11,018 nucleotides of DNA from Chlorobiales bacterium. GTDB taxonomy: Bacteria > Bacteroidota > Chlorobiia > Chlorobiales > Chlorobiaceae. Shown piece after piece: positions 1 to 6,170 of the stretch (position 1 is its first letter; each line of letters begins with the position of its first letter). The position numbers and the translations under genes are program-made. The stretch covers positions 1 through 11,018 of the forward strand of contig JAKSCY010000216.1 of the NCBI GenBank assembly GCA_022360355.1, given 5' to 3'. The notes beneath the pieces were generated by a model, which searched no databases, had not been told where the DNA came from, and was given only the letters and a program-made list of their open reading frames with translations.

Positions 1-2091
1 AATCTCAGCAACAATGGTCGAGAGCACCGGCGGACCTGGCGGAACTTCCACAACTTTGACGTTTGCACCATATTGTGCGGCAATTTCCTGTACTTTCGGC
101 CTGACCCGTTTTGCGATATCGTGACTCTGATCTTTACGCTCGCCCTTGTGTACGAGGTTTACCTGGATATCGGCCATGTTGTTACTCTGCCGGAGATAGT
201 AGTGCCGGACAAGACCGTTGAAATTGATCGGTGCGTGCGTACCGACATAGTATTGATAATTTTCGACTTCCGGCACTGTCCTGAGATACGATACGATATC
301 CTTGCTTACCCTTGCTGTCTGTTCAAGCGTGGTGCCTTCCGGCATATCGACAATAACCTGGAACTCGCTCTTGTTGTCAAACGGCAGCATTTTAAGCTGA
401 ACCATTTTCAACGGAATCATGCTGACAGAACCCAGCAGCAACAATCCAACGAACACAAATGCAATGGTTGCTTTCCACCAGCTCTCAAGCAGCGGCGCAA
501 GTGTCTTGTCATATACCTTGTAATAGATTGACTTTCTGATATCGTATTCCTCCGAATGCCCGTCTTCGGCCTTGAGGAGGCGGAACGCGAGCCATGGAGT
601 TCCTATAAGCGCAACGAAAAGCGAAAAGATCATCGCAAGCGACGCACCGATCGGCATGGGACTCATATACGGCCCCATAAGACCCGAAACAAATACCATC
701 GGCAAGACGGAAGCTATAACCGTAAACGTTGCAAGAATAGTAGGATTTCCTACCTCGTTGATAGCCGCGATAGCTGCCTGCATTTTCGGCATTCTGCGCA
801 TGGAAAAATGCCGGTGAATGTTCTCCGCAATGATAATCGAGTCGTCCACGACGATGCCGGTGACAAAAATCAGGGCAAACAACGTTACCCGGTTCAGGGT
901 ATAATCAAAGAGGTAGTATACAAGCAGCGTCAACGCAAATGTTATCGGCACGGATGCGAATACCACCAAGCCGCCTCGCCAGCCGAGGAAAAGACCGACA
1001 ACAATGGTAACGGCAACAACAGCGCCGATCAGATGCTCAAGAAGGGTGAACACCTTTTCAGAAGCGGTTTCACCGTAGTTCCTGGTCTCGGTCACGGTAA
1101 TTCCGGAGGTAATGACAGATCCTTTCAAAGACTCGACTTTTGCCAGCACCTTGTTTGCAAGAGCTGTTGCATCGGTTCCTTTCCGTTTTGCAACCGTGAG
1201 CGTTACAGCCGGATATTCACCCTGCTTTTCAGCGTCATGCGATGCCGCTCCGTAACCGAAAAACGCGTAATTCTCAACTTCTTCAGGCCCGTCGATAACC
1301 GCCGCTACATCCTTGAGGTATACTGCATCGGAATTATAGATACCGACAACGACATTTCTCACATCTTCGGCTGTCTTGAGAAACTTTCCGGTTTTGACCG
1401 TGAAATCCCTGTTCATCTGCTGGAATGTTCCCGCCGTCACCTGACTATTGGATGCCTTGATCTGACTGGCTATTTGCAGCGGAGTAATCCGGTACTGAGC
1501 AAGCTTTTGTGTGTCGAGTATGATTCTGAGCTGACGCTTCAGCCCTCCGTTAAGGTTGACATCGCCGATATTTTCGATTTTCTTGAGTTCGTCGGCAACC
1601 TGGCCCGCCACTCTCCTGAGCTGATATGGACCGTAGCTGTCACTCCAGAACGTCAGGGTCAGGGCAGGCACATCGTCAATCGTTACTTTCTTGACAAGAG
1701 GCATCTGCATTCCCGCAGGCATCTTGTCCATATTTTTCATAATGGTAGCCCAGAGCTTCACCATACTCTCTTCGGTATCGTCCCCTACATTGTAACGAAC
1801 GGTAACCAGCGCAAAATCCTTTTGGGAAGTCGAATAGACATAGTCAACACCTTCGATTTCTGTCAGGTATTTCTCCACGGGCTTTGCTACCCGCTCCTCA
1901 ACTTCTTTGGCACTTCCACCGGGATAACTGAAATAGAGATCTACCAGTGGAACGGAAATCTGCGGCTCTTCCTCGCGGGGGGTCATAAACGTTGCCAAAA
2001 CCCCTACGAGGAGCGCTGTGATCATCAGCAAAGGTGTCAGCTTCGAGTTGATGAACAGCTTCGCAAGCACTCCTGCAATACCCTCTCTCAT
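1..2091 (-). CDS. RND-family efflux permease (AcrB-like), N-terminal 697 residues, cut by left window edge
   Basis: Inner-membrane proton-driven efflux permease of the RND superfamily. The reverse strand is open from an ATG at 2091 to base 1. The protein opens with a short cytoplasmic start and a first membrane helix (about residues 17-35), then TPREEEPQ and a periplasmic porter region containing YPGGSAKEVEERV (56-68). Around 350-425 lies a group of membrane helices including GIVVDDSIIIAEN (412-424), whose Asp416-Asp417 pair matches the proton-relay aspartates of AcrB helix 4. A further helix near 535-555 begins the second half. Family members are about 1,000-1,070 residues, so roughly two thirds is visible and I see no frameshift. 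The start is supported by GGGAGG directly after the stop of the upstream adaptor gene, 15 bases away. It is the last visible gene of a repressor/outer membrane factor/adaptor/permease unit. Substrate is unknown; the sequence looks more HAE/multidrug-like than CusA-like, but this is judgement. Confidence 0.93.
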   Translation of the reverse strand, partial: MREGIAGVLAKLFINSKLTPLLMITALLVGVLATFMTPREEEPQISVPLVDLYFSYPGGSAKEVEERVAKPVEKYLTEIEGVDYVYSTSQKDFALVTVRYNVGDDTEESMVKLWATIMKNMDKMPAGMQMPLVKKVTIDDVPALTLTFWSDSYGPYQLRRVAGQVADELKKIENIGDVNLNGGLKRQLRIILDTQKLAQYRITPLQIASQIKASNSQVTAGTFQQMNRDFTVKTGKFLKTAEDVRNVVVGIYNSDAVYLKDVAAVIDGPEEVENYAFFGYGAASHDAEKQGEYPAVTLTVAKRKGTDATALANKVLAKVESLKGSVITSGITVTETRNYGETASEKVFTLLEHLIGAVVAVTIVVGLFLGWRGGLVVFASVPITFALTLLVYYLFDYTLNRVTLFALIFVTGIVVDDSIIIAENIHRHFSMRRMPKMQAAIAAINEVGNPTILATFTVIASVLPMVFVSGLMGPYMSPMPIGASLAMIFSLFVALIGTPWLAFRLLKAEDGHSEEYDIRKSIYYKVYDKTLAPLLESWWKATIAFVFVGLLLLGSVSMIPLKMVQLKMLPFDNKSEFQVIVDMPEGTTLEQTARVSKDIVSYLRTVPEVENYQYYVGTHAPINFNGLVRHYYLRQSNNMADIQVNLVHKGERKDQSHDIAKRVRPKVQEIAAQYGANVKVVEVPPGPPVLSTIVAEI

Positions 2092-2100
2092 CGACACGAT

Positions 2101-2106
2101 CCTCCC
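2101..2106 (-). promoter_or_regulatory. Shine-Dalgarno site of the RND permease gene
   Basis: On the minus strand GGGAGG begins immediately after the TAA stop of the adaptor gene and lies 9 bases before the ATG at 2091. It fixes the permease start and suggests translational coupling to the adaptor gene. Confidence 0.75.
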
Positions 2107-2487
2107 TTACTGCTTGACTGTTACCTGAAACCCTTCCTGAGCCTCCCTGACATACGGTGCAACCACTTTTTCACCTTTTCCCAGACCGCTTAACACCTCA
2201 ACGTTACCATCCGAGATGTTTCCGGTTCTTATCCACCTGACAGAAACGATGTCGTCATCCCCGACCACCTGAACGCCTTCGAGCTGCCCTCGCATAAAAA
2301 GAGCAGAAAAAGGAACAAGAATAACAGGACGCCCGTCACTTCCAGTTGCTGTTTGAACCGCTACGACATTTTCCACCTCTATCACCCTGGGCTCTCCCCC
2401 TGCGCTTGTCGTTTCAGTCTTCTTGCCTCCGCAACCGGTGAACAGAATGAAAAGTCCGATACATGCGAGAAATACTGTATGCTTCAT
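2107..2487 (-). CDS. Miniature RND adaptor (membrane fusion) lipoprotein, lacking the hairpin, lipoyl and barrel regions
   Basis: A 126-residue lipoprotein. It starts with a hydrophobic signal segment ending FTGC, with Cys19 as the likely lipidated residue, so it should sit on the periplasmic face of a membrane. Residues 34-47 (PRVIEVENVVAVQT) resemble the first strand of HlyD/AcrA-type adaptors. From about 53 (GRPVILVPFSALF) to the end the match is to the C-terminal membrane-proximal domain, including VRWIRTGNISDGNVEVLSGL and GEKVV. Adaptors are normally about 350-420 residues. The coiled-coil hairpin, lipoyl and most of the beta-barrel are missing, with the two ends joined in frame, leaving little more than the membrane-proximal domain. 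It sits between the outer membrane factor (27 bases upstream) and the permease (15 bases downstream), the usual adaptor place. It could be a functional minimal partner, a natural in-frame deletion, or a decayed gene. The ribosome site is weak. Family assignment is fairly sure; function is not. Confidence 0.82.
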   Translation of the reverse strand: MKHTVFLACIGLFILFTGCGGKKTETTSAGGEPRVIEVENVVAVQTATGSDGRPVILVPFSALFMRGQLEGVQVVGDDDIVSVRWIRTGNISDGNVEVLSGLGKGEKVVAPYVREAQEGFQVTVKQ

Positions 2488-2514
2488 GATCCGATATGCT
2501 TTTTGATCGTTCGG

Positions 2515-3858
2515 TTATCCGCCGGTGTAGTAATCCAGCTCACTCCTTGCCATGATAAGGTCATATCTGGCTTTGTTCAGACGCATACGGGCATAGGTAT
2601 ATGCCTGCTCCCTGCCCAACAGTTCAAAGGTCATAGCCAGTCCGGAACGATACCGCTCACCGATAAAATCAAGACTGACTTTAGCCTCTTTCAGCGACTG
2701 CTCCGCGACCCTTATCCTCAACTTTGCAGTACGCAACATCCGGTACGCCTTGCGAATTTCATAAACCCCCTTGTCTCTTGCTTCCTCAACGTTGTAACGC
2801 GCCTCCACCTCGCCTGCCCGGGCTTCCTGTGCCCGGCCAATGTTGGAGTACCCGTCAAAGATTGTCCATTCCATATTGATCCCCAGGGTCCAGTTGTTTT
2901 CTCCAAGACCGGGAAAATCATCGTCATTCCAGTTTTTCTGCAAAAAAGCATTCAGACGCGGCAACCTTTTTGCCTTTGCCATATCATACTGGAAACCAGC
3001 TGCTTCCGCGTACGCTTCAAGTGCCTTCAGATCAGCTCTGCTTTCAGACAGGACAGGCTCATCTGCAGGAACAACGACACCGGCGGTTTCAAACCCGCTT
3101 ACCGGCACGACGTCCACACCACTACCGAGACGAAGGAGGAACCGCAATCCGTCCTTTGCTGACAGGATCTCATCCTCGATTATCATCTTCTGTTCCGAAA
3201 GTTCTGCAAGACGCACAGCAGTCGATAATTTGTCGGACCTGGTAATCAGTCCTTTACTGTAGGCTTTTGCTGCCTCACGGTCATGGCGCTGCATTGCACG
3301 GATGGAACTGTTGACTGCATCAAGGTTTTTCCGGGCGAGCACAAGCCCGTAATAAGCTTTCTTGACCTCAAGGGCGATAGTTTCCCCTGCTCTTCTTAGC
3401 ATGTGCTCCTGTGATTTTTTCGACACTGAAGCCGCCGACCTGCCGATAGCAGCATCCCTGTTGAAGATCGGCTGCATAACCTCGACGCCCAGATGAAAAT
3501 TCGAGATATCATCAGGATCGTTCAACGCATTTGCGTTGAAATCAGTTGCAGGGTTAATGATTCCCTGCCGAAGCTTGTAGGTAAAAACCGAAGCCGGATC
3601 ATCCGTCACAACAAAAGTCTCGGAAAGCGTTACTTTCGGCAGAAAAGCTTTCCTGCTCTGTACATATCTTGCTTCCGCCTGGTCAACCCTTGCTTTTGCG
3701 GCTTTCAACGCATAGTTGTTCTTTTCTGCAATTTCCAGCGCCTGCTCAAGAGTTATTCTCATAATATCCTCCGCATATGCGGTAAACGGAAGAAACAGAA
3801 TCAGCGCCAGAATATATCCTGAAACACTGTTGACACGCTTCATAGCACTTTTCATCAT
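2515..3858 (-). CDS. TolC-like outer membrane efflux factor
   Basis: Outer membrane channel subunit of a tripartite efflux pump. The 447-residue length is typical of the OEP/TolC family. Residues 1-29 form a signal peptide (basic start, hydrophobic core, cleavage after AYA). The mature part begins with ITLEQALEIAEKNNYALKAAKARVDQAEA, the classic start of the first OEP repeat. A second repeat follows from about 265 (SRADLKALEAYAEAAGFQYDMAKAK), with PRLNAFLQ and the helix running to the C-terminus (SGLAMTFELLGREQAYTYARM). Long alpha-helical stretches with heptad character match the periplasmic tunnel. It begins 24 bases after the repressor gene and ends 27 bases before the mini-adaptor gene, so all are probably one transcript. 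Start codons at 3858, 3855 and 3843 are all possible, and no strong ribosome site separates them. Transported compound unknown. Confidence 0.93.
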   Translation of the reverse strand: MMKSAMKRVNSVSGYILALILFLPFTAYAEDIMRITLEQALEIAEKNNYALKAAKARVDQAEARYVQSRKAFLPKVTLSETFVVTDDPASVFTYKLRQGIINPATDFNANALNDPDDISNFHLGVEVMQPIFNRDAAIGRSAASVSKKSQEHMLRRAGETIALEVKKAYYGLVLARKNLDAVNSSIRAMQRHDREAAKAYSKGLITRSDKLSTAVRLAELSEQKMIIEDEILSAKDGLRFLLRLGSGVDVVPVSGFETAGVVVPADEPVLSESRADLKALEAYAEAAGFQYDMAKAKRLPRLNAFLQKNWNDDDFPGLGENNWTLGINMEWTIFDGYSNIGRAQEARAGEVEARYNVEEARDKGVYEIRKAYRMLRTAKLRIRVAEQSLKEAKVSLDFIGERYRSGLAMTFELLGREQAYTYARMRLNKARYDLIMARSELDYYTGG

Positions 3859-3882
3859 TTTGAAGTTTAGGGACCTTCCCGC

Positions 3883-4113
3883 TTATTTCTTGGATATCAG
3901 TTTCAGTATTCTTTCCATGTTTTCCGAATCGTGCTCGCTCAAACACTCCTTCAGGCTATTGTTCAATACAAGAGAATATGTTTTATCCAATGCAGCCTTT
4001 GCCGCCTGAAACTGAACGATAACCTTCTCACAATGTTCCCGCCGCTCTATCATCCTGACAAGCCCTTGAATCTGCCCATTGACCTTTTTCAATCTGGTAA
4101 CAATATCATCCAT
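3883..4113 (-). CDS. CsoR/CstR-family (DUF156) transcriptional repressor with a Cys-Ser-Cys sensor set, probably persulfide sensing
   Basis: A 76-residue all-helical repressor of the CsoR/RcnR/FrmR/CstR family. The hallmark start (RLKKVNGQIQGLVRMIE, residues 7-23) is followed by EHCEKVIVQFQAAKAAL and NNSLKECL. Aligning by spacing, the metal-site residues of copper sensor CsoR (Cys36, His61, Cys65) fall on Cys28, Ser53 and Cys57. The histidine needed for Cu(I) is absent, while the two cysteines keep the 29-residue spacing of Cys31 and Cys60 in Staphylococcus aureus CstR, which senses persulfides through this pair. FrmR and RcnR fingerprints do not fit. ATG at 4113 has AGGA (4121-4124) eight bases upstream. 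It is the first gene of the efflux unit and probably represses it and itself. Family is certain; persulfide sensing is inferred from the residue pattern and would suit a sulfide-oxidising phototroph. Confidence 0.92.
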   Translation of the reverse strand: MDDIVTRLKKVNGQIQGLVRMIERREHCEKVIVQFQAAKAALDKTYSLVLNNSLKECLSEHDSENMERILKLISKK

Positions 4114-4149
4114 AATTTTTTCCTGAAATTCTTCACCGAGGAGTCTGAC

Positions 4150-4178
4150 ATTATACCCCTACCCCGTACAGGTATATA
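4150..4178 (-). promoter_or_regulatory. Candidate promoter of the repressor/efflux unit
   Basis: On the minus strand a perfect TATAAT (plus-strand bases 4150-4155) lies about 37 bases upstream of the repressor ATG. At 17-base spacing the -35 position (4173-4178) reads TATATA, a poor match, as is common for repressed promoters. The predicted transcript would have a leader of about 30 bases that carries the AGGA ribosome site. Confidence 0.5.
4152..4176. promoter_or_regulatory. Candidate operator for the CsoR/CstR-type repressor
   Basis: Inverted arms TATACC (4152-4157) and GGTATA (4171-4176) flank a C-rich centre (CCTACCCCGTACA). Operators of this repressor family are typically AT-rich ends around a G/C tract, often of the TACC...GGTA kind, so the site fits by type. 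It covers the -10 element and spacer of the candidate promoter, which is where an autorepressor would act. A second, overlapping dyad GTACA (4166-4170) / TGTAC (4179-4183) is also present and could be the true half-site pair. Confidence 0.45.
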
Positions 4179-4288
4179 TGTACATTTTTTTCCCTTTCTT
4201 TACAAACAAAAGAAATCCGGCAAATAATTCGACCACCTGAGACAACCGGGCTGGAACTGTTGAAGGACGGAAAGCGTTAGTCACTTTT

Positions 4289-4324
4289 CAGCAGAAAGCA
4301 GGGCGCTTTGCGCGAGTTCTGCTG
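4289..4324. repeat. Two-part inverted repeat / stem-loop
   Basis: Outer arms CAGCAGAA (4289-4296) and TTCTGCTG (4317-4324) are perfect complements. They enclose an inner GCGC-TTT-GCGC hairpin (4303-4313). No T run follows, so it is not a standard intrinsic terminator. It could be part of a structured leader, a protein-binding dyad, or chance. Confidence 0.45.
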
Positions 4325-4382
4325 CTATTGAGCAACCTGCCACGAAGGATTTGGCTGACAACCAAAAAGACAGATTCATTAT

Positions 4383-4410
4383 TTGCTGTCAAGAACAAAA
4401 AAACTATACT
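4383..4410 (+). promoter_or_regulatory. Candidate promoter of the DUF1997-like gene
   Basis: TATACT (4405-4410) is a five-of-six -10 match, but TTGCTG (4383-4388) at 16 bases is only a partial -35. This would give a leader of about 40 bases to the ATG at 4457. A competing pair just upstream is CTGACA (4355-4360) with CATTAT (4377-4382), also 16 bases apart. I cannot choose between them. Confidence 0.3.
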
Positions 4411-4456
4411 GAATCACCGACAGCAACATAACACGTCACTGATTATCGTAATTACC

Positions 4457-5080
4457 ATGGAAGTTATCGGAAAAAGCAAAGCGCATATAATACTGGACTC
4501 CTGCCTGCAGGACTCCTCAGAATATTTCTCGGACCATCTGCGAATTCTTAAATGCAATCCTTACTGTAAAAATATCGAATACCTCGCCGAAAGGGATATA
4601 TATCAATGGACATTTATGGCTGATGATCCGCGTAACAACCCTATAGTTGCTCTTTTTTTTGTCAAGCAGGACCTTGAGTTCCTCCCACCTGAAAGCGAGC
4701 TTTTAGAGCAACACGCCAGCGCCGGAAACATTCCGATAGATAAAAGCAGGGGGGGAAATCTCATTCGCTGGAGTGCTGCAGATGATATTCCCGATCTCAA
4801 CATCACCAGTGAAAATACCTTTATCGGGACTGCCGGGGCGGAAATCTGTCTGCTGCACCATGAAGACCAAAAAACATCGGTGCATTATGAAACCAGCATT
4901 ACTCTGGATTTCAAAGTGCCATTCCCTTTAAACATGATGCCCGAAGTGGTACTTAAATTCCTGACTGAAACCGTCATGTCTCAAATCATGAAACAGGCAA
5001 CGGAAAGCATGCTTTGCAAGGTACAATCCGACATTTGCTGTACCGATGCCGCTATTGCTGCTGAAGGAGAGTCGAGGTAA
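4457..5080 (+). CDS. Conserved hypothetical protein, DUF1997/SRPBCC-like
   Basis: A 207-residue soluble protein with no signal peptide or membrane helix. The order of elements fits a START/SRPBCC-like fold of the DUF1997 type. An early beta segment (KAHIILD) is followed by a helix (SEYFSDHLRI), CNPYCKNIEYLAERDIYQWTF, a second run of strands (ETSITLDFKVPFPLN) and a long C-terminal helix beginning MMPEVVLKFLTETVMSQIMKQ. DUF1997 proteins are known mainly from cyanobacteria, plants and Chlorobi and lack a firmly assigned reaction; lipid or pigment binding is only a guess. Seven cysteines, including a CC pair near the end, are notable for a protein of this size. I chose the ATG at 4457 because the upstream extension (TTG at 4328) is compositionally unlike a domain; neither start has a clear ribosome site. 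It is divergent from the repressor gene and converges on the next gene with only 15 bases between stops. Confidence 0.8.
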   Translation: MEVIGKSKAHIILDSCLQDSSEYFSDHLRILKCNPYCKNIEYLAERDIYQWTFMADDPRNNPIVALFFVKQDLEFLPPESELLEQHASAGNIPIDKSRGGNLIRWSAADDIPDLNITSENTFIGTAGAEICLLHHEDQKTSVHYETSITLDFKVPFPLNMMPEVVLKFLTETVMSQIMKQATESMLCKVQSDICCTDAAIAAEGESR

Positions 5081-5095
5081 CAGGAGGAAACACGT

Positions 5096-5314
5096 TCATC
5101 CTCTTGTTTTCTTTTTTCTGTTGCGCACCTTGACAATAAACCCTGAAAGGTAGACCACAAGAAAACCGCCGATCACCACCGTGAGAAAAACCTGGCGATC
5201 TCCTGCTGTTTCAAGCTGATTGGTTTCCCATATCATAAAAACCAGAACCGCCCATAATGCTCCCATAATAAGCACAGCTCTGTTCCACAAACCGTTAAAA
5301 TCGCCATTCAGCAT
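5096..5314 (-). CDS. Small two-helix membrane protein downstream of bchV, unknown function
   Basis: A 72-residue protein with two predicted membrane helices (about 12-29 and 42-62), a short acidic connecting loop (ETNQLETAGDR) and a strongly basic tail (KVRNRKKKTRG). By the positive-inside rule both ends should face the cytoplasm. I do not recognise the family. The start at 5314 is preferred because GAGAGG stands about nine bases before it. An earlier in-frame ATG at 5362 would add 16 residues and begin only 8 bases after the bchV stop, but has no ribosome site. Its position right behind bchV on the same strand suggests co-transcription, so a role at the membrane in pigment synthesis or chlorosome attachment is conceivable but unproven. 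No terminator is visible before the convergent gene. Confidence 0.72.
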   Translation of the reverse strand: MLNGDFNGLWNRAVLIMGALWAVLVFMIWETNQLETAGDRQVFLTVVIGGFLVVYLSGFIVKVRNRKKKTRG

Positions 5315-5370
5315 AATCGGCACCCTCTCAACAATGTTTATTAAAATCTCGAACCCCCGCATAAGTCTGG

Positions 5371-5844
5371 CTAAATCAAACCACTTGCCTTCAAACGACG
5401 TTCATTGTGCTTCTCGAGCAGTATCCTGACAAGGTACTGCAAAGCATTAACGACATAGGTAAAGTATGCAAGGAACGCCTCCCAGATCAGTACATCTTCA
5501 GGATACCCCATATAGGCCATGACAAAGTAAAGGAGATGGAAAAAAGCAGCCACCGTACTGCCGACATCCTCCCATAAAAACTCCTTGCCGTAGATCCATT
5601 TGTTGAAAATCTCTTTTTCAAAGTATGCTCCTGTAACCAGAAGAAGACCAAAAAACAGGGTTTTAAACAGAATTGCCACACTTACCCAGTAAAAACTGAA
5701 AATCTGGTCGTTCTGAACATAAAGAAATGTTACGATGACGCCTGCAAGAAACACAAAAAACTGAATCGGGGCTAAGATCAACTGGATGTCTGTCCATACG
5801 GAAGCGTTTCGTTTCGCCAGTTGTTCCGGGGTATAACGCGGCAT
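5371..5844 (-). CDS. bchV: 3-vinyl bacteriochlorophyllide hydratase, BchF/BchV family (likely BchV)
   Basis: Integral membrane enzyme that adds water to the C-3 vinyl group of chlorin intermediates, giving the 3-hydroxyethyl group needed for bacteriochlorophyll c/d/e self-assembly. The 157-residue version starts [18 protein letters not shown], the usual family opening. It continues with [12 protein letters not shown] (24-35), the conserved [10 protein letters not shown] (71-80), FLWEDV (89-94) and [12 protein letters not shown] (129-140). Four membrane helices are predicted (about 20-44, 50-72, 94-112, 118-140). Green sulfur bacteria carry two paralogues, BchF and BchV. I favour BchV because it lies head to head with the bchQ-like gene, as I recall for the Chlorobaculum tepidum pair. 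Frames stay open upstream to a TTG at 5922, but a promoter predicted at 5924-5951 would start transcription inside that extension, and the family start is at 5844. No clear ribosome site. Family highly likely; paralogue less so. Confidence 0.85.
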   Translation of the reverse strand: MPRYTPEQLAKRNASVWTDIQLILAPIQFFVFLAGVIVTFLYVQNDQIFSFYWVSVAILFKTLFFGLLLVTGAYFEKEIFNKWIYGKEFLWEDVGSTVAAFFHLLYFVMAYMGYPEDVLIWEAFLAYFTYVVNALQYLVRILLEKHNERRLKASGLI

Positions 5845-5923
5845 GGTCTGGTAATCTTGGCTAGCGGTTAAAAAAACTTTTAAGAAAAAACCCTCTGCGG
5901 AGTCGTTCATTCCTTGAGCCAAG

Positions 5924-5951
5924 AATATATAACCTAAATTGATCGTTTCAA
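5924..5951 (-). promoter_or_regulatory. Candidate promoter of bchV
   Basis: Read on the minus strand, TTGAAA (plus-strand bases 5946-5951) and TATATT (5924-5929) are separated by 16 bases. The transcript would begin near 5917, leaving a leader of about 70 bases before the ATG at 5844. That supports the shorter BchV start over the TTG at 5922. Confidence 0.45.
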
Positions 5952-6023
5952 ACTATCCCTGTAGCGTCCTTTTCCCGCCCTCCCGTTTACCGTTTTTTAT
6001 TCCGCCGCAAATCTTCCCAAACA

Positions 6024-6053
6024 TTGTTTTTATCCTTTTGTTTTTACTATTAT
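6024..6053 (+). promoter_or_regulatory. Candidate promoter of bchQ
   Basis: TTGTTT (6024-6029) and TATTAT (6048-6053) are 18 bases apart, placing the start near 6060 and the palindrome at about +7 to +23. An alternative -10 is TATACT at 6125-6130, closer to the gene but without a good -35. The choice is uncertain. Confidence 0.35.
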
Positions 6054-6066
6054 AAGGGTCAAGCAA

Positions 6067-6083
6067 GTCTGCTGTCAGCAGAC
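6067..6083. promoter_or_regulatory. Perfect interrupted palindrome, candidate regulator-binding site
   Basis: GTCTGCTG (6067-6074), a single T, then CAGCAGAC (6076-6083): eight-base arms with perfect symmetry. It sits between two divergent pigment genes. As RNA it could form only a six-pair stem with a five-base loop and has no T run after it, so a protein-binding dyad is more likely than a terminator. Confidence 0.55.
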
Positions 6084-6170
6084 CGGCTCTATTCGGCATG
6101 TATCAAATATACCTGACCGGCTTTTATACTCGGGTAGTACGCCAAGCAAAAAACTGTTTTTTACAAGCCA

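Larger units (their letters stand above)
4114..4456. other. Divergent intergenic region between the repressor and the DUF1997-like gene
   Basis: About 340 bases with no gene I can support. The left part holds the repressor promoter and operator candidates. The middle carries a two-part inverted repeat (4289-4324), and the right part holds candidate promoters for the plus-strand gene. An in-frame extension of that gene from a TTG at 4328 is possible but lacks a ribosome site and has no domain-like character. I see no tRNA and no riboswitch that I can name. Confidence 0.6.
5845..6170. other. Divergent control region between bchV and bchQ
   Basis: About 325 bases without a supportable gene. It contains the bchV promoter candidate on the left and bchQ promoter candidates on the right. 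It also holds a perfect interrupted palindrome (6067-6083) and a direct repeat GACCGGCT (6081-6088 and 6115-6122, start to start 34 bases). The arrangement suggests joint control of the two pigment genes. Confidence 0.6.

Noticed and set aside
556..2193. Long plus-strand open frame of 545 codons
   Set aside because: It is antisense to the RND permease, whose reverse-strand translation shows clear family motifs; the plus-strand product is rich in His, Arg and Cys and lacks any domain character.
2353..3162. Plus-strand open frame of 269 codons
   Set aside because: It lies opposite the TolC-like gene and the adaptor gene, whose signal peptides and repeats are unmistakable.
3883..4113. Straight assignment as a copper sensor (CsoR)
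   Set aside because: The essential histidine is replaced by serine at the aligned position, while the CstR-like cysteine spacing is kept; no copper ATPase or chaperone gene is nearby.
4235..4330. Possible riboswitch because of GGACGGAAAGCG, loosely like the GGACGCAAAGCC box of class I cyclic di-GMP riboswitches
   Set aside because: The remaining conserved parts of that riboswitch are not present, and the candidate promoters of the downstream gene lie after this stretch.
5845..5922. N-terminal extension of BchV from the TTG at 5922
   Set aside because: Residues before MPRYTPEQ are unlike the family start, and the best promoter would begin transcription downstream of the TTG.
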